DNA of 64,000 nt from Phlebopus portentosus (taxonomy: Eukaryota > Basidiomycota > Agaricomycetes > Boletales > Boletinellaceae): NCBI GenBank assembly GCA_037892935.1, contig JAYXKI010000017.1:310001-374000 (forward strand), written 5' to 3'. The position numbers were made by a program, and so were the translations under genes. The notes beneath the pieces are model-generated. The model was not told the origin of the DNA, did not search any database, and saw nothing but the letters and a program-made list of their open reading frames with translations. Positions 12,124 to 24,430 of this stretch are shown here, piece by piece; the first letter of the stretch is position 1; every line of letters starts with the position of its first letter.

Positions 12124-14400
12124 CTAAAACCCGGCCTGCGCAGCCACACGTTCCGCAAGACTACCCCTCGCAGCCCACTGGACCGTATTCTTCACCTTCT
12201 CCGCAACACTTCCAATCACGCCCTTCCCATCTTCCCCTCCCTCGGTCTTCGTTGCACCCCAAGCCCCACCTCCAGGCGTCTCAATCAACAACCTATCGCC
12301 TTTTCCCATGAATATCGTCGCTTTCCCACCGATATTGATAATCCTCGCGTCTAATTCACGAGGCGGGATGTTTTCCTTCTCTTTTTGTGATGCGGAGGCT
12401 GGAGAAGGAGGACCATTGAGAGGCTCATTATCCTCAAGTATGAGATCTCCGTCTTCTTCGCGAAGCTGTTTGATCCAGAGATTCCGACCCATTGCACCCG
12501 GGCCGCCGCCCTCGAGGCCGTACGGTTGACGAGATCGCCTCTATCAATTTCGCGTAAGTACTCAGACACCAAACGGAAGTGAGCAACAAGGAAGAAAAGA
12601 ATCGAACCTCAGACAAAATAGACACCTGCAACGGATGCATGAACTCGATCTCCCTAATCACACCATCGCCTCCTTTGTACATCCCTTCCCCTCCCGAACC
12701 ATCGCGCAAGCCAAATCGATGGAGCAGGACAGGATACCGACGCTCGAGGATCTCAACGTCTCCGATACGCGTGTTCGTAATGTGCGTATGTACTCCTGAG
12801 GTTCCGTGCCAACCCGGTCCAGCACCGGAGCCTCCTGCGATGGTCTAATCAAAGAGGTTGATACTAACACTGTTGGAATATATTGCTGCATGCACATACT
12901 TCATAGTAACCCCATCCAGCAGTGACTTTCCCGTCTTTATCCTTCCCGCCAGCACCGAATGTCAGGTTGCTACAACATCCTCAGTCAAATACAATTTCCC
13001 AAGTAGAAAAGAGGCGTACTTCGTGCATCCCTGGCTCGCAGCACAAGCATTGAAAGCCTTGAGTACAACATCGACGATCCTCTGCGAGGTCAAGACATTC
13101 CCAGCACACACCGCAGCAGTTGGTGAAGGTATCAAAAGGGATTTCTTCGGTATTCTGACTATTGAGCGTGCGAAATTCGAGTTAGGTCAGGTAATCACGA
13201 TGTCATGGAACCGATTGAGACTCACTATCGAGAGGGACAAGGCATCCGGCGTTGAGCGGGATATCACTGTCGAGCATGGCACGCATACAGTAGATGACTG
13301 CAGAATGTACGACTGGTGTAGGTGTATTGAGGTTGTTGCGCACTTCGGGGCCCGTGCCTTCAAAGTCGAATACCGCGGATCCTTCCTCTTCATTGATCTG
13401 GACGCGCAGTTGAATCTGAGAATATGTAGGTAAAGAACGCTCCCGATAGCAGAGATAAGTAAAACGCACAGGTGTTCCATCGTCCAAATAATCCACAGAG
13501 GAAAGCACATTCCTGCCCAATCGCTTCACAACATCTCTCAACAGATTCCTCACCGACATCTCCGCATTCGTACGAATATGATACATATACTCCTGGACTA
13601 TCTTCAATCCATACTCCTCCACCATCGCGCGAATAAGCTGAATGCCTTTATGATTTGCAGCAATCTGAGCCTTCAAGTCACTTTCGACGTCCTTGATGTT
13701 TCTACACCCTGAGCTTCCCGGGTATCGTGCGGGAACGTCAATCATGCGTTCGTGTAAGCCATCGCGGTCAAAGACGCCTCCGCTTACGATTTTGAAGCTC
13801 ACGATCTCTGCGCCTTCATCGAAGATCGTGACAGAGGTCGGAGGCATGGAACCTGGAAGGATCCCGCCTACATCTGCATGATGACCCCGCGAGGCAACGA
13901 AAAATATGATATCTTCCGGATCATTGGGATTAAAGACTGGTGTGATGATTGTTATATCTGGGAGATGCCTGAGTGAAATGAGGTAAGTGATTCTGCAGGC
14001 AGGTGAATGAATACCACTCACGATCCTCCCGCTCGGGGTGAATTAGTCATGAGAACGTCGCCATCTTTTAAACTCTTCCCATATATCTTCATCTGATACC
14101 TCACAGCGCTGAAACGAGGTACGCGTTTCAATATACAGAGGTCAGTGCTTTGAGCGGTGCAACGTACAAACTCATTGCTCCAAGATGAATCGGAATGAAA
14201 GGAGCATTTGCAACAAGGTCTCCATCGGGTGCAAATAGAGCGCACGAGAAATCCAGTCGTTCCTTGATATTCGTACTAATTGAAGTTTGCTGAAGTGACC
14301 TTCCCATGGCTTCTGCGACGCTCATGAAGCGATTCGCGAAGAGGGTGAGCATAATAGGATCCGGCCCCTTTGGCGAGCCACTACTCTGAGTATTCGCCAT
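12124..14400 (-). CDS. Hydantoinase B / 5-oxoprolinase HyuB-type protein, lacking the HyuA half
   Basis: Eight or so exons from [15 protein letters not shown] at 14400 to VAAQAGF at 12124, about 630 residues. The whole product matches the C-terminal half of ATP-dependent 5-oxoprolinase: [97 protein letters not shown] and [12 protein letters not shown]. Full fungal oxoprolinases are about 1,300 residues with an N-terminal ATP-binding HyuA domain; here the start sits just ahead of the HyuB domain and no HyuA frame occurs upstream, where the next gene is YCII. In bacteria HyuB can be a separate subunit. Alternatives are a truncated copy of an intact gene elsewhere or a protein needing a HyuA partner. 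The reading frames are intact, so it is not obviously dead. Confidence 0.85.
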
Positions 14401-14820
14401 AATGTAGCAAAGGCTTAAGGGTACGTTTCGAACAGAGCCAGACGGGTACGAGTTATATGAGTTATTTATATGGTTTGGAGATAACGGAATTGTCTTCCGC
14501 AATCAGTTCCGTTGTTTTCTCCGGGTGGAATTGCAACAAAAAGCAGATGGTCGATCCAAGCAAGGCAAGAAGAATGGACCAGTTTACGCTTAGTTTCTCA
14601 TATTTACACTGATCCGTTCAAGCAAGACTCCTAGTGGATGAATCGAAACGGGATTTGAGTGTGGTGGACTGGACTCTTGCGTCGTCATTTTATGGCACGT
14701 GATGAAATCTATACAAACACAAATAATCAAATCTTCCGTAGACGACGTTTGGCACTGAACCAGCAACTCGTGAACAACATTTTATGTTAAGAATCACCAT
14801 TTACTCCATATCATTATCTA

Positions 14821-15314
14821 TTACGCGAAGTTTCCACTCAGAGGCAATCCTAGGAACGGTAGAATCACGATTCGCTCCGGATCCCACTTCGGCACAAAAA
14901 ACCGTTTCGATCAGCAGCCTTGCCAGCGAGCACAATAGCGTTCAGGACTCACCACGCTATTTGTGTAATAGAGATCACTCTCGATTAGCTTCTTTACGTC
15001 CTCTAGCTTTGGTGCCTCGAAGATCATGAGTGATCCGATCAGCTTCTGTTCTGCACCAGGTGTAGATATCGACTCTGGACTAAGCAGCCCACGGCCAAAT
15101 TCTGACGTTTTTAGCTCAGTAACGCTGACGCTTGCCTCATTGGATCAAACGAAAGAAAAGACATACTGAGTATACCGTCAGCGCCGAGCTTCTTCGCATT
15201 CTCAAGATGTTGCTGCCGCACGGACATACGACGCTGAAGGGTACCTTCATCTGTTTTATCTGGAGCGTAGACCATGAACTGGTACTTGTTGGCCGGAACG
15301 CCTGTAGACATCAT
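14821..15314 (-). CDS. YCII-related domain protein
   Basis: Three exons. Exon 1 begins at ATG 15314 (MMSTGVPANKYQFMVYAPDK) and ends in GADG. Exon 2 gives EFGRGLLSPESISTPGAEQ, then KLIGSLMIFEAPKLEDVKKL and ESDLYYTNSV. After a GTGAGT..GAAG intron, exon 3 gives WDPERIVILPFLGLPL and stops at 14821. The layout FMVYAPD..GS.MIFEA..DPY/DLYYTNGVWD..ILPF is that of YCII-fold proteins of about 100 residues. They are related to ferredoxin-like barrels and have mostly unknown function in fungi. A second upstream ATG is possible. Confidence 0.82.
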
Positions 15315-15823
15315 GCGATATCGCCCTAGGCCTGGATGCGGCAAGTGTCGGCTAAATGATGTTATTTGAGCGCCAGCTGCAACGAACTGGTGGTCGAAGG
15401 AGTGTCAGTGATCGATAAGCACCCAGCATCGTCGCCAACTCTTATTTTCGGGCCGTCACCTGGCACTCTTTATAATCCCAACTACTTTCCTAATCCTAAA
15501 TGCTTGAAGTATTTAGCCAAAGGTGCGTCCCCTTGGCCTTCTTGTCGATCTCCCGATTTGGAAGGTATCTGATCACGTTCATAGAACCAATTTCACTTAC
15601 GCCAATACGCAAAGGAAGGCGATCAGGAAGGCAATCTAATACTGACTCGAAACGTTTGGGAAGTCAACTATGCAACTCTACAATCTGGTGCGAGCAAACT
15701 TCCCTTATGAGTTATATCCTCCTGCTTCTCATGCTTGACTTTGCGTTTCTCTTTCCTCTTCCCTCTTCCCTCTCCTAGTCCTTCTCTCTACAAGTTCAGT
15801 GCTGACTTCAGATACATTCATCA

Positions 15824-17203
15824 ATGTCTCAGTATACGCCACATAGTAGAGCTAAAAGGCACGATACTGACACGGGTAGTGTGAAAGGTTCAGAAAGGGC
15901 TCCAAAAGGTAATCAAACTCAGGGTGATCAAACCGAAGGCGACTTCGCTCGTTCAGCAGCTCGCTCTGCGTATGAAGGAGGGGAAGGTAAATATCGTTCC
16001 GCATCTTTCTCGAAACCTCATTAATTCTTTCACCTTTAGAGCGAGGCCGGGAACGTAACGATACGGAACGGCTGGGGAGGGAAAGACGCAAAGACCGACC
16101 AGGCATGACCGAGGATACCCGGGAACACAGTCCTGCTCCAGGTAGAGACAGGCATAGACGAGATGAATCACCCTCCGCTGCTTCTGTGAAGGGTGATGCA
16201 GAGACTGAAAAGCGAGGCCACCGCAATTTCTTCTCTTTTGGAAAAAAGAATAAGGACAAGGAAAAAGATGGTGCATCAATGGCGGAGGCAGCAACTAAAG
16301 CATCGGAGAGGCGGGGTAGGGAGGGCGAATCTCATGTTAAGACGGATAAAAACATTCAGAAAGGTGCGAATGGCGTAATATGTAACAAGTCGGACTTTGT
16401 TCATTTGAATCTTAATTAGATCGCGGCACAAGTCCCGGTGGTGAGTAGAAAGGCTTGATTTATGACCGCCAAACCTGACTATTCCCAGCCCCGCACTCTG
16501 AGAAATTGAGTGGTGATGGAGCTAAACGCACCCATCGTAAGTTTTTTTTTTCCCGTCTTGGATTCTCATTAACTTCTTCCTCTAGCAGCCGAGCGTGATG
16601 CTGATCACAGAAGAAGGAAAGAAGGAAAAGACCCGGAATATGAAGGTACGTGTACTGGCTATAAAATAGACCAGGGTTCGCGGGGTCATTTGACGACATG
16701 CATCTGATCGGCTCTTCATTTCAGATGACTTGAGACACCGCAAAAGAGAGGGCGGGCATGATTCTACTCGTTCACCCCCTCGCGCGGCTGGGAGACATGA
16801 AACGAGGGAAGAACGCAAGGAACGCGAAAATCGCGAGAAACCTGATCGCGAGCGCGACCGGCACCAGGACCGACGCAACGGGCCAGAACAACATCGTCCG
16901 GGCACTCGGGGAACGTTATTCCAACGCTTCTTCGATCCTGAAGAACTAGATGATGACAAGCCATGCGAGGGCTGTGGCAAGGCCCAGCCACATTGCAAGA
17001 CTTGTCAACAGGATTTGCCAAGGCAGCATGTGCTTCGTCGCGTTCTAGGACGTGAGATTGACCAGACCGAAGAAGGAATTATTGAAGGTCCTCCATGTGA
17101 AGAGTGCGAACAGCCTACCCCGCTGTGCGAAATTTGTGGGCTGCCTGGCGGTGTGTTGCGTGAACGAGGCCAAGCTAGAGCGCGCAAGGAGAAGCCTGAA
17201 TAA
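15824..17203 (+). CDS. Highly charged protein with a C-terminal cysteine-rich (CxxC) domain, unknown
   Basis: Six exons can be joined in phase: from 15824 (MSQYTPHSRAKRHD), about 16040, about 16421, about 16492, about 16588 and 16725 to the stop at 17203, about 390 residues. The first 300 residues are Arg/Glu/Lys/Asp-rich and repetitive (ERERDRHRR type), probably disordered. The last ~75 residues contain paired cysteines, CEGCGKAQPHCKTCQQ and then CEECEQPTPLCEICGL, separated by a charged helix-like stretch RQHVLRRVLGREIDQ. The CxxC pairs suggest one or two zinc sites. I do not recognise the domain. It is convergent with SPF1, 250 bp away. Confidence 0.7.
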
Positions 17204-17453
17204 GCAATCATTGGACAATTGTAACGATGCACCTTACACGTTACTTACAGCATTTATTCTTCTTTTTCTCTACGTCTTCACCTCATTCTTTCCTCGGTCC
17301 GCTAGGGAAACACCGGTGTATATAAATATGCATCTAATCTTCTAGCGTGTCATTACAACGAGTAAAATACAGTATACCGTGCGATGACCAATGAAGGCTA
17401 TGTTAAAGGTCAAGAGCAAAGCGGAAGCGGGGATATATTATGCAAAGAACGCT

Positions 17454-20400
17454 CTATTCGTCCTTCTTCGTGGCGGCCTCGACTCTGCGCTGTTTTTCTC
17501 CCGCCTGCCGGCGTGCAAGCCTCCGTTCTTGTCCTCGTGTGATCATCTCCTTAGGCTCCAGAACAGCGAAGAAACGCTTGCATATTTTTTCGACTAACCA
17601 GCACCCCGCGAAGTCTGCGATCATCACGCCGGTCAAACGGACTCGGAACTGAAGAGCACAAGCTCATAAGTCTTGCTGTAAAAATATCAGCTGCAAAGCA
17701 CTTACGAAAGGTGTCATTTCTACAATCTGCAGCCAACGCGAGAACTCGGGTACGAAGTCGGTCGCACCAGTAAAGGCAATAGCACTAGCGCCGACGAGTC
17801 CATAGTAGAGAGTGGAGTTCTCCCGGATGCCCTCACGGAAAGGACGGCCCTAAACGGGAATGTTCAATCCACATAAATAAGTAGAGATACACTTGACTAT
17901 ACATACTTGGAAGTTAATAGCGAAGGTCGACACTTGCTGAGACAACCCGAGTAGGTAGATAGCAGTATTCAAAAGGTTAGGCTCGAACTTGGCTTCGAGA
18001 TCAATAGGACCGCGGCTAGTTCGGTGCAAGGATAATTTTTCAGTGACATTAAAATCAGACATGAAATAACTCACTCTTCCAGCGAATTCGACAAATTGGT
18101 AATGTAGACCAGCGAGGCAATATGAATTGCGAATTGAATGATAATCGACAGGGAAACGTATAGGTTGAAGATATTTCCTAGTGGACGTTCGCGCGAGAGC
18201 TTCTCCACGGGCTACAAAGAAGGAAAAATGAAGGAATACATTACGCAAGGCTCTGTCAAGAAGTCAAAAAAGACCAACCTTCGCACGCGAAATGCATAAG
18301 AAGCAAACCGACATGAGCATACCGGTGATGGTAACTTGGTAATCACCATATTTGATACCATCGAGATATTGTACACTCATAGCATACGCCGATATCAAAC
18401 AATTTAAAGCGAGAATCTTGTACATCTGGACTGTCGCAACAAGTGTGCAACGACCCTGGCGGATGATATGCGCAACTAGATTCACATTAAGTTGACGAAA
18501 GGGCAAGTAGAGATGACAAAGATAGCAAATACGTACTGCTAGCAACGCTGGACAATTTCGAGGTGAACGGCGCCGCGCACGAAGCATCACCAAGTTTGAT
18601 CTTCGGTACTTCATCTTCTGCATCCATATCCGCCAAAGAGTTCGTAATAGAGTTCAGGTCGAACTATAATTCCCCGAATCAGCATATTTTAAGCAATATA
18701 TATCACGATATATTCTCACTTTTTCCATGGGATTCCTCTGCCTCGCCGTCCTCTGTTGCGCAGACGCCCTCGCATGCGCTTCGACAACCTCAGGGAATGC
18801 ACTCGCAATCACAGGGGGAACCGGTGGCGGAGGCTGGTTAAAGCGCGCACTGATTTTCAACTGACTCTCATAGACCTTCTTGATCCTCTCCAACCTCTGA
18901 TGCTCCGCAATTTTCTTCAAGTCCTCCGGCGTACCATCAAGCAGAGCAACACCGACATGAGCTTGCTTGAGAGCACCGACGTCATTCGTACCATCGCCAG
19001 CCATAAGCGTTATGTAACCTAGTGACTTGAGCGTTGTAAGGATAAACTCCTTCTGTGCTGGCGACACACGTGCATAGACCCAGGCGTGCTGTACGAGCTT
19101 TAACCATGCAGGGCGGTTTTCAAACTGTTTCAAAGCGGTGCCGGTGATGCAAACATCATATTTGTCGAGGAGATCCGAGTCGATAGGTTCGGATGGGTTT
19201 ACGGGAATCACCAGCGATTCATCCACCGTCCGCCATTCGAGATCTGCGTCGTGCCGCGGGTTCTCTCTAAGATCTAGAATCAGGGCCTCGCGATCGACAA
19301 TCTCCACATCCTGCGCAACGTGTACTGCCGTCAATGGATTATCACCAGTGATCATGATACACTATTTGCGAGCGAGATGAGCAACAAGCAAAACAACAAC
19401 AGAGAATCCTGCTCACCCTATGAGATGAATCCGAAAGCATTTTTAGCGTTTGGACGGCATCCTCCTTTAACGGACAGTGGAAGACGAGGAAGCCGGCAAA
19501 ATTGAGCTGACTCTCCACCTTGTCTCGACTGATGTGATTAATCTGAGAACAGCGAAAAAGGTCAATCAGCATAACAGTCCCAAAATAATTATTTCAGTTA
19601 TACTACCTTATCAGTAGACATGCCATGCATCTCCTTCCAAGCAAGAGCAAGGACACGACTCCCCCGTCGCGTGAACCACTTGTACGTCTCATCATACCCC
19701 TCCGGTATAGTCGCAAGCATACCCTTAATCGTCTCCGGCGCGCCCTTAACATTTACTCTCGTCTTCCCACTCCCTGCTCCGCGGTGTAGCGTCGAGATAG
19801 TCGACATACGCTTCAGAGCAGAGGAGAATTGGAAGCGTCTGCGGATATGCACGTCGGTGGCTCCAGCGAGAGCAGGGTTCGTAGGTGCGACGCGGTCACC
19901 AGATTGCAACTGCCAATCAAGCGCTTCCAAAGCAGTCTTCTCCATCGGGTCACCAACGACCGTACCATCATCCAAACGTACAAGGGCATGCGCCGCAGCG
20001 ACACATAGGATCGTATCACGAGGGGTTTCGCGAACATTGACGAGATGCTTGCCATCTTTAGGATCAACACCTGCGACACCTTCAACGACCAAGCTCTCTG
20101 CAGTGATTGTCCCAGTCTTATCGAACGCACAAACTTCGACACGACCTGCGAAGGGAATGCGGAACGGTTCTGTACAGAAGATAGCGTACTTTTGCAACGC
20201 GACTAACGATGTGTTGACGGCAAGGGAAAGTTCCATGGGGAGCTCGGGAGGAACAACAGAGGTAACGACCATAATGCAATCCAATAGCAATTTAGACTTC
20301 TTGAGCCCACGCTCAATGCCCTTCTGCCAAAGGTAACCTGCCGCGACAAATGCAAAGATCAAAAGGAAGAGAATAAAGAGGAATGCCTCGAAGTTGTTCG

Positions 20401-21772
20401 CCGAGACTCGTTCCGAGGAGAAGAGCATCGTACGGACGAGAGAACCCTGTGCGGTGCCGAAGCCTGTACGAAGAACGACAGCAAGACAACCATCATCAGG
20501 AGTCGCCGGACCTGCGTGAGAAGCGCCTCCATTGCTCGACTGGAGGACCTTCGTTCCTCCAAAAAGTATACTGTTCTTATGCACGCCATCTACGTCCAGC
20601 CTCTCAGAGCCCTCAAACAGCTCGATAGACTCTTTGAGTAAAGGAGTGGACTCGCCAGAGAGCATGGCCTCGTTGACAATGCACGTCCCGCGTAACAACA
20701 ATAAGTCTGCAGGTATAGTTGTCCCTTCTCTGTGCTGTTGGTGACGAGACAGTGATACAATATCGCCAGGAAGCAATTCGTCCGATTGTATGGTGCTCCA
20801 TTTGCTATCACGGTAGACCTCGATAGGATACGGCACAATGGACATTGAGCGGAACTCCGTCAGGGTTCTCAACCGCTGGACAAGGGTTATAAATAAAGTT
20901 GAAAAAAGGCTGGAGTAAACCAATATTTACCTGCCACACGACCGTGCACTCAAACATAACGAGCATGAACAGCGTGAAGATACTGTAATACCAATACTCG
21001 TCCAAGCACCACAACGCGACACAGAAAACCTGGAACACGAAGAACGGCGCGGTTGCATGTTCAGCGAAAAGAGCGCCAAACGCTGGGATGGGTATGTGGA
21101 ACTCGTTCTTTCCATAAAGGCTTAGCGAGCTCGGAACGTCCGCTGATGACAGACCTTTGGACGATGGTCCATCTGGAAGCTGATAGGTAGAGAGGGGAGG
21201 CTTTGTCGATGATGGATAAGGAAGAGGAGCGAATGTTAAGGGCTTTTCTGTGAGTAGGACGTATGTATCCTGCTGGTACGAGAACGTATACGTAGTCAAG
21301 TTTGAGGGCTGAATAAATTTCAAATGAGCGATAAGAAAGGCATAAAAAGCGGAAAATTAACCACATACATCTTTCTTGCGCAGACGAACAATTTCTCCTT
21401 TACCCCTGTGTTCGGCCGGTACGATTCGTATGCAGTCCGCCTTACGAATGTCATTAGCACTCCGGCAAGTGACAAATGCGCGAGCGCCTGTACTCCAACG
21501 AGTAGCAAGAAAAGAAAGTGCATGGCCTAAACCAAGCGTTACACACGCAAGGAAAGTCCACTCCTCAGATTTAAGCCATTCATCGTAGCGCACGTAATAA
21601 GCATAGGCAAGGAGTGGATACAACACGAGGAAAGGTGTTGCGTATATGTGTGCCCAGACTGGTAGGGACGCGTGTAGCGACGCCTTTGCTATTTCTGGCG
21701 AGTCAATGGCGACTGCCACCCTACAAAACAAAACTCAGAATTACTCTATTTTCTAGCGAATTTTACTCACAT
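17454..21772 (-). CDS. SPF1: P5A-type ATPase Spf1 (ER cation/helix-dislocase ATPase)
   Basis: Multi-exon P-type ATPase of about 1,200 residues. Visible in order: N-terminal membrane region ([20 protein letters not shown]), [20 protein letters not shown], the actuator loop [14 protein letters not shown], the P5A signature [17 protein letters not shown], the phosphorylation site [26 protein letters not shown], the hinge [15 protein letters not shown], then [17 protein letters not shown] and C-terminal membrane spans ending in [14 protein letters not shown]. Spf1 sits in the ER membrane and removes mistargeted tail-anchored or mitochondrial helices. The start is unusual: exon 1 supplies AT at 21772-21771, a 50-nt GTGAGT..TAG intron follows, and exon 2 supplies the G, giving [15 protein letters not shown]. 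No in-frame ATG exists just upstream in exon 2. It is divergent from YKT6 with 197 bp between them. Confidence 0.94.
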
Positions 21773-21969
21773 TTTTTTTCGTCGGTATGCTTGACGGTGA
21801 AGAAAGAGCGGGAGACGTGGACTTCGAAGGAAAAGCGGTGCCTTCGAGGTCACGTGCGGCTACTGCACTTGGCACGATTTACGTGAAGATCCTAACGACA
21901 ACCATCACGACCTCTAGGACTAAGACGCAAAACCTCACTTAGAGTCTGCTGCATCAGAGCCTTGTTTAA

Positions 21970-22706
21970 ATGAAGATCTACGCACTGTCGATATTGAACG
22001 TAACACCAGGCGGCTCCGCCAAAATGCTCACAAGCGCTTCAGATCTCTCCTCCTTCTCCTTCTATCAAAGAGGTACCATCTCTGAGTTCCTTGCATTCTT
22101 CAGCGGTCTAGTATCGGAGCGAACGCAACCAGGAGAGAGACAAAGCTTCACCGATGTAGACAAAAAGGACAGCGAATATGTCTTCCATTGCTACAATCGC
22201 GGTGGACCAGAATCAATCGCTGGTACGTTCTCTTCCTTCCGAGATCACTACCTTCGCGCATGGTCATTCTAACCCATCGAAATGAAGCTGTTATGGTATC
22301 CGACAAAGAGTACCCAAGACGCGCAGCCTTCTCCGTCCTCACCAAATCACTCGAAACCTTCACAACCAAAGTCCCCGCATCATCCTACTCGAACCCATCC
22401 TCCATCTCCTTCCCGGACCTCAAAGAATTCGTCGCGCAATACCAAGATCCACGCAACGCCGATTCAATCATGCGACTTCAAGGCGAGCTGGATGAGACGA
22501 AGCTCGTAATGCATCAGACGATCGAGTCCGTCTTGAAACGTGGTGAGAAGCTCGATGACCTCGTTGCTCGTTCCGAGATGCTTGGTTCTCAAAGCAAGCG
22601 ATTCTACACCACTGCGAAGAAGGTCTGTCTTAACTGTTGCTTCCTTTTGGCGTATTATCTGACTTCTAGTGTGCTTTAGCAAAATTCTTGCTGCGTTATC
22701 ATGTGA
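21970..22706 (+). CDS. YKT6: Ykt6-type R-SNARE
   Basis: Three exons (21970-22222, 22288-22622, 22680-22706) give exactly 204 residues, the usual length. The N-terminal longin domain is MKIYALSILNV..SSFSFYQRG, followed by the SNARE helix ELDETKLVMHQTIESVLKRG with its zero-layer Arg region and QSKRFYTTAKK. The last exon is nine codons long and encodes QNSCCVIM: two cysteines and a CaaX box for palmitoylation and farnesylation. Ykt6 cycles between cytosol and membranes and acts in ER-Golgi, endosomal, vacuolar and autophagosome fusion. Stopping at the second exon would lose the lipid anchor. Confidence 0.96.
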
Positions 22707-23152
22707 TACCTTCGTACTCCTTATACACGACTTTTTGTGCATATTCCGGATATCCTTTCTTCCCTGTATCGTACATGCTACTGCCATCGGATGGTTAGCA
22801 ATGCCATTTTTCTTATTAGAAACCGATACTCGACCTTCCCAGTGGGGTATATGCCAGGTTCCGAAGTAGGCGATCTACTGCGCTTTCCTCATTTTTCGTT
22901 CAACCGCCATTATCGATGGACACGCGGCCTTGTAATTGAAAATGCCGTCTGGCCTTGCAAACAGTTATTGACGTGTTATTATAGTACAGTGAGAATTATC
23001 TATTCAAGACTGCAAAGAAAATTTAGAGCACTACTTAATATAAATAATCCTGGTATCTAAAGTAGAATCTTCAGCCGAACGCCCAAGAAATTATAAAAAA
23101 AGGTCCGCCTAGTAAAACGATTATTAGTCCGATTAAATTAAAGCATGAAACT
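22707..23152. other. AT-rich intergenic region
   Basis: This gap lies between the ends of YKT6 (+) and the acyltransferase (-). From about 22970 it is AT-rich (TTATTATAG, AATATAAATAATCC) and without coding potential. I see no terminal repeats that would mark a transposon. Confidence 0.4.
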
Positions 23153-24430
23153 CTATGTCTTCCATTGTTCTTTAAGCAAGCCCCTTACGAGACTATACCC
23201 AACCACATGTTCCGTCTCGCCCCACATCCCTCGTTTCACCCAGACGTCGCTCCAATATCGCCCAGACCAAAGCATGAACCCCCAAGCCCACACACGCATC
23301 GCATTTCTCTGCGTCTTCTCTCCCGCGAACATCCTCACAATCAAGGGTTGAATCGCGAGCGCTTCAACGGCAAGACCGACAGGCTGTACGAGGAAGAATG
23401 TTAGGATGGACCGATCCAAGAACGTTTGCAAAAGCGAAGGGTGAGAAGGGTTCGAGAGTTCCAACCGGTACATCAACAAGACATGCAAACTTGCAGAAAG
23501 CGCGAAGATAGTGATAGCGCGTGCAGCAATTCGAAGACGGGTATAGCCATTAGGTATCGGAAGGAACGTCAGGACCAACACCGACAAGCGTACAAACACG
23601 CGTCGGAAAATCGCATGCCAGCGTCGGCTCCAGAAATCCGCCAAGCTGGTCGAGTGGAAAGGCCGATCAAACATCGGCGGCCAGGAATCGGGGGACGATC
23701 CAAGCGCAACAGCAACGCTCGCAAAAACTTCGTGCATAATAATTATCGGAAGCGTTGTTCCGACACACACAGAAATGGAGAACAGAATCTGCTCAAGAAT
23801 GGACAGCGATGTTATAGGAAAACGATTGGCCGTATCCCATTTCCGAGATTTGTTGATAGAATCGAGGACATCCAAGATGAAGTATTGGAGAATAATCGAG
23901 CGCAAGGAACGCATGAGAAACTTCGAACGCGACACTTTCCCTGTCGAGAAGCGAATGAGAGGAGTAGGCACCCAATTCCAATGACGGTCGCTGAACAAAC
24001 TTGTCCCTCGAAGAGACATCGCGTAATCAATCGCAAAGGCCAGTCGATCCTTCATACTCGTAGGAGTCGGGAGAACTTTTCCAGTCGGCGTATGGATCCA
24101 AAGTGGCATCACTCGGTCAATCGAGGTGACGATACTTGTATCAATGATCCGCATAACGCCGTAAAGGCCTGCAACGGCCATGCCCACAGCCACCTGGGCA
24201 CCAGGCGGGTTGTACGAGGTCTCGAAACCAAAATCCCAAAACAGCCATACGGCTGGAGGTGCTAGTGCGAGACGGACGAGGGTCGACTGCGTTTGATATG
24301 TCGGCGGAGAAGTCAACGTGAAGATGGATATGCACAATAATAGAAAACCTCCAGCGACCGAGGGATACGAGGGAAGAGGCACAAGAAAGCCAGGGAAAAA
24401 GTGTCCCAGGCGAAGGTCGACGTTCCACAT
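23153..24430 (-). CDS. Wax synthase-like membrane-bound O-acyltransferase
   Basis: Single-exon gene of 425 residues starting MWNVDLRLGHFFPGFLV. About eight hydrophobic stretches are seen (for example VAGGFLLLCISIFTL and LAVALSASLHVLLMYRL-like segments). The fungal wax-synthase/MBOAT_2 motif is DFWSRRWHAIFRRVFV at about residues 260-275, with the conserved His, and a C-terminal MRVWAWGFMLWSGRYWSDV. Such enzymes transfer acyl groups to alcohols on ER-type membranes; in fungi many modify lipids or terpenoids. No biosynthetic cluster is evident around it, so the substrate is unknown. Absence of introns is unusual among its neighbours but common in this family. Confidence 0.85.
   Translation of the reverse strand: MWNVDLRLGHFFPGFLVPLPSYPSVAGGFLLLCISIFTLTSPPTYQTQSTLVRLALAPPAVWLFWDFGFETSYNPPGAQVAVGMAVAGLYGVMRIIDTSIVTSIDRVMPLWIHTPTGKVLPTPTSMKDRLAFAIDYAMSLRGTSLFSDRHWNWVPTPLIRFSTGKVSRSKFLMRSLRSIILQYFILDVLDSINKSRKWDTANRFPITSLSILEQILFSISVCVGTTLPIIIMHEVFASVAVALGSSPDSWPPMFDRPFHSTSLADFWSRRWHAIFRRVFVRLSVLVLTFLPIPNGYTRLRIAARAITIFALSASLHVLLMYRLELSNPSHPSLLQTFLDRSILTFFLVQPVGLAVEALAIQPLIVRMFAGEKTQRNAMRVWAWGFMLWSGRYWSDVWVKRGMWGETEHVVGYSLVRGLLKEQWKT

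Noticed and set aside
14401..14820. Search for the missing HyuA half upstream of HyuB
   Set aside because: No ATPase-like frame on either strand; the next recognisable gene is YCII, so the HyuA domain is absent here.
20927..21115. Various minus-strand frames inside SPF1 in other frames
   Set aside because: Shadows of the SPF1 exons, which carry all P-type ATPase motifs.
23426..24265. 279-codon + strand frame rich in Arg/Lys/His
   Set aside because: Exactly antisense to the single-exon acyltransferase; composition follows from the complement.
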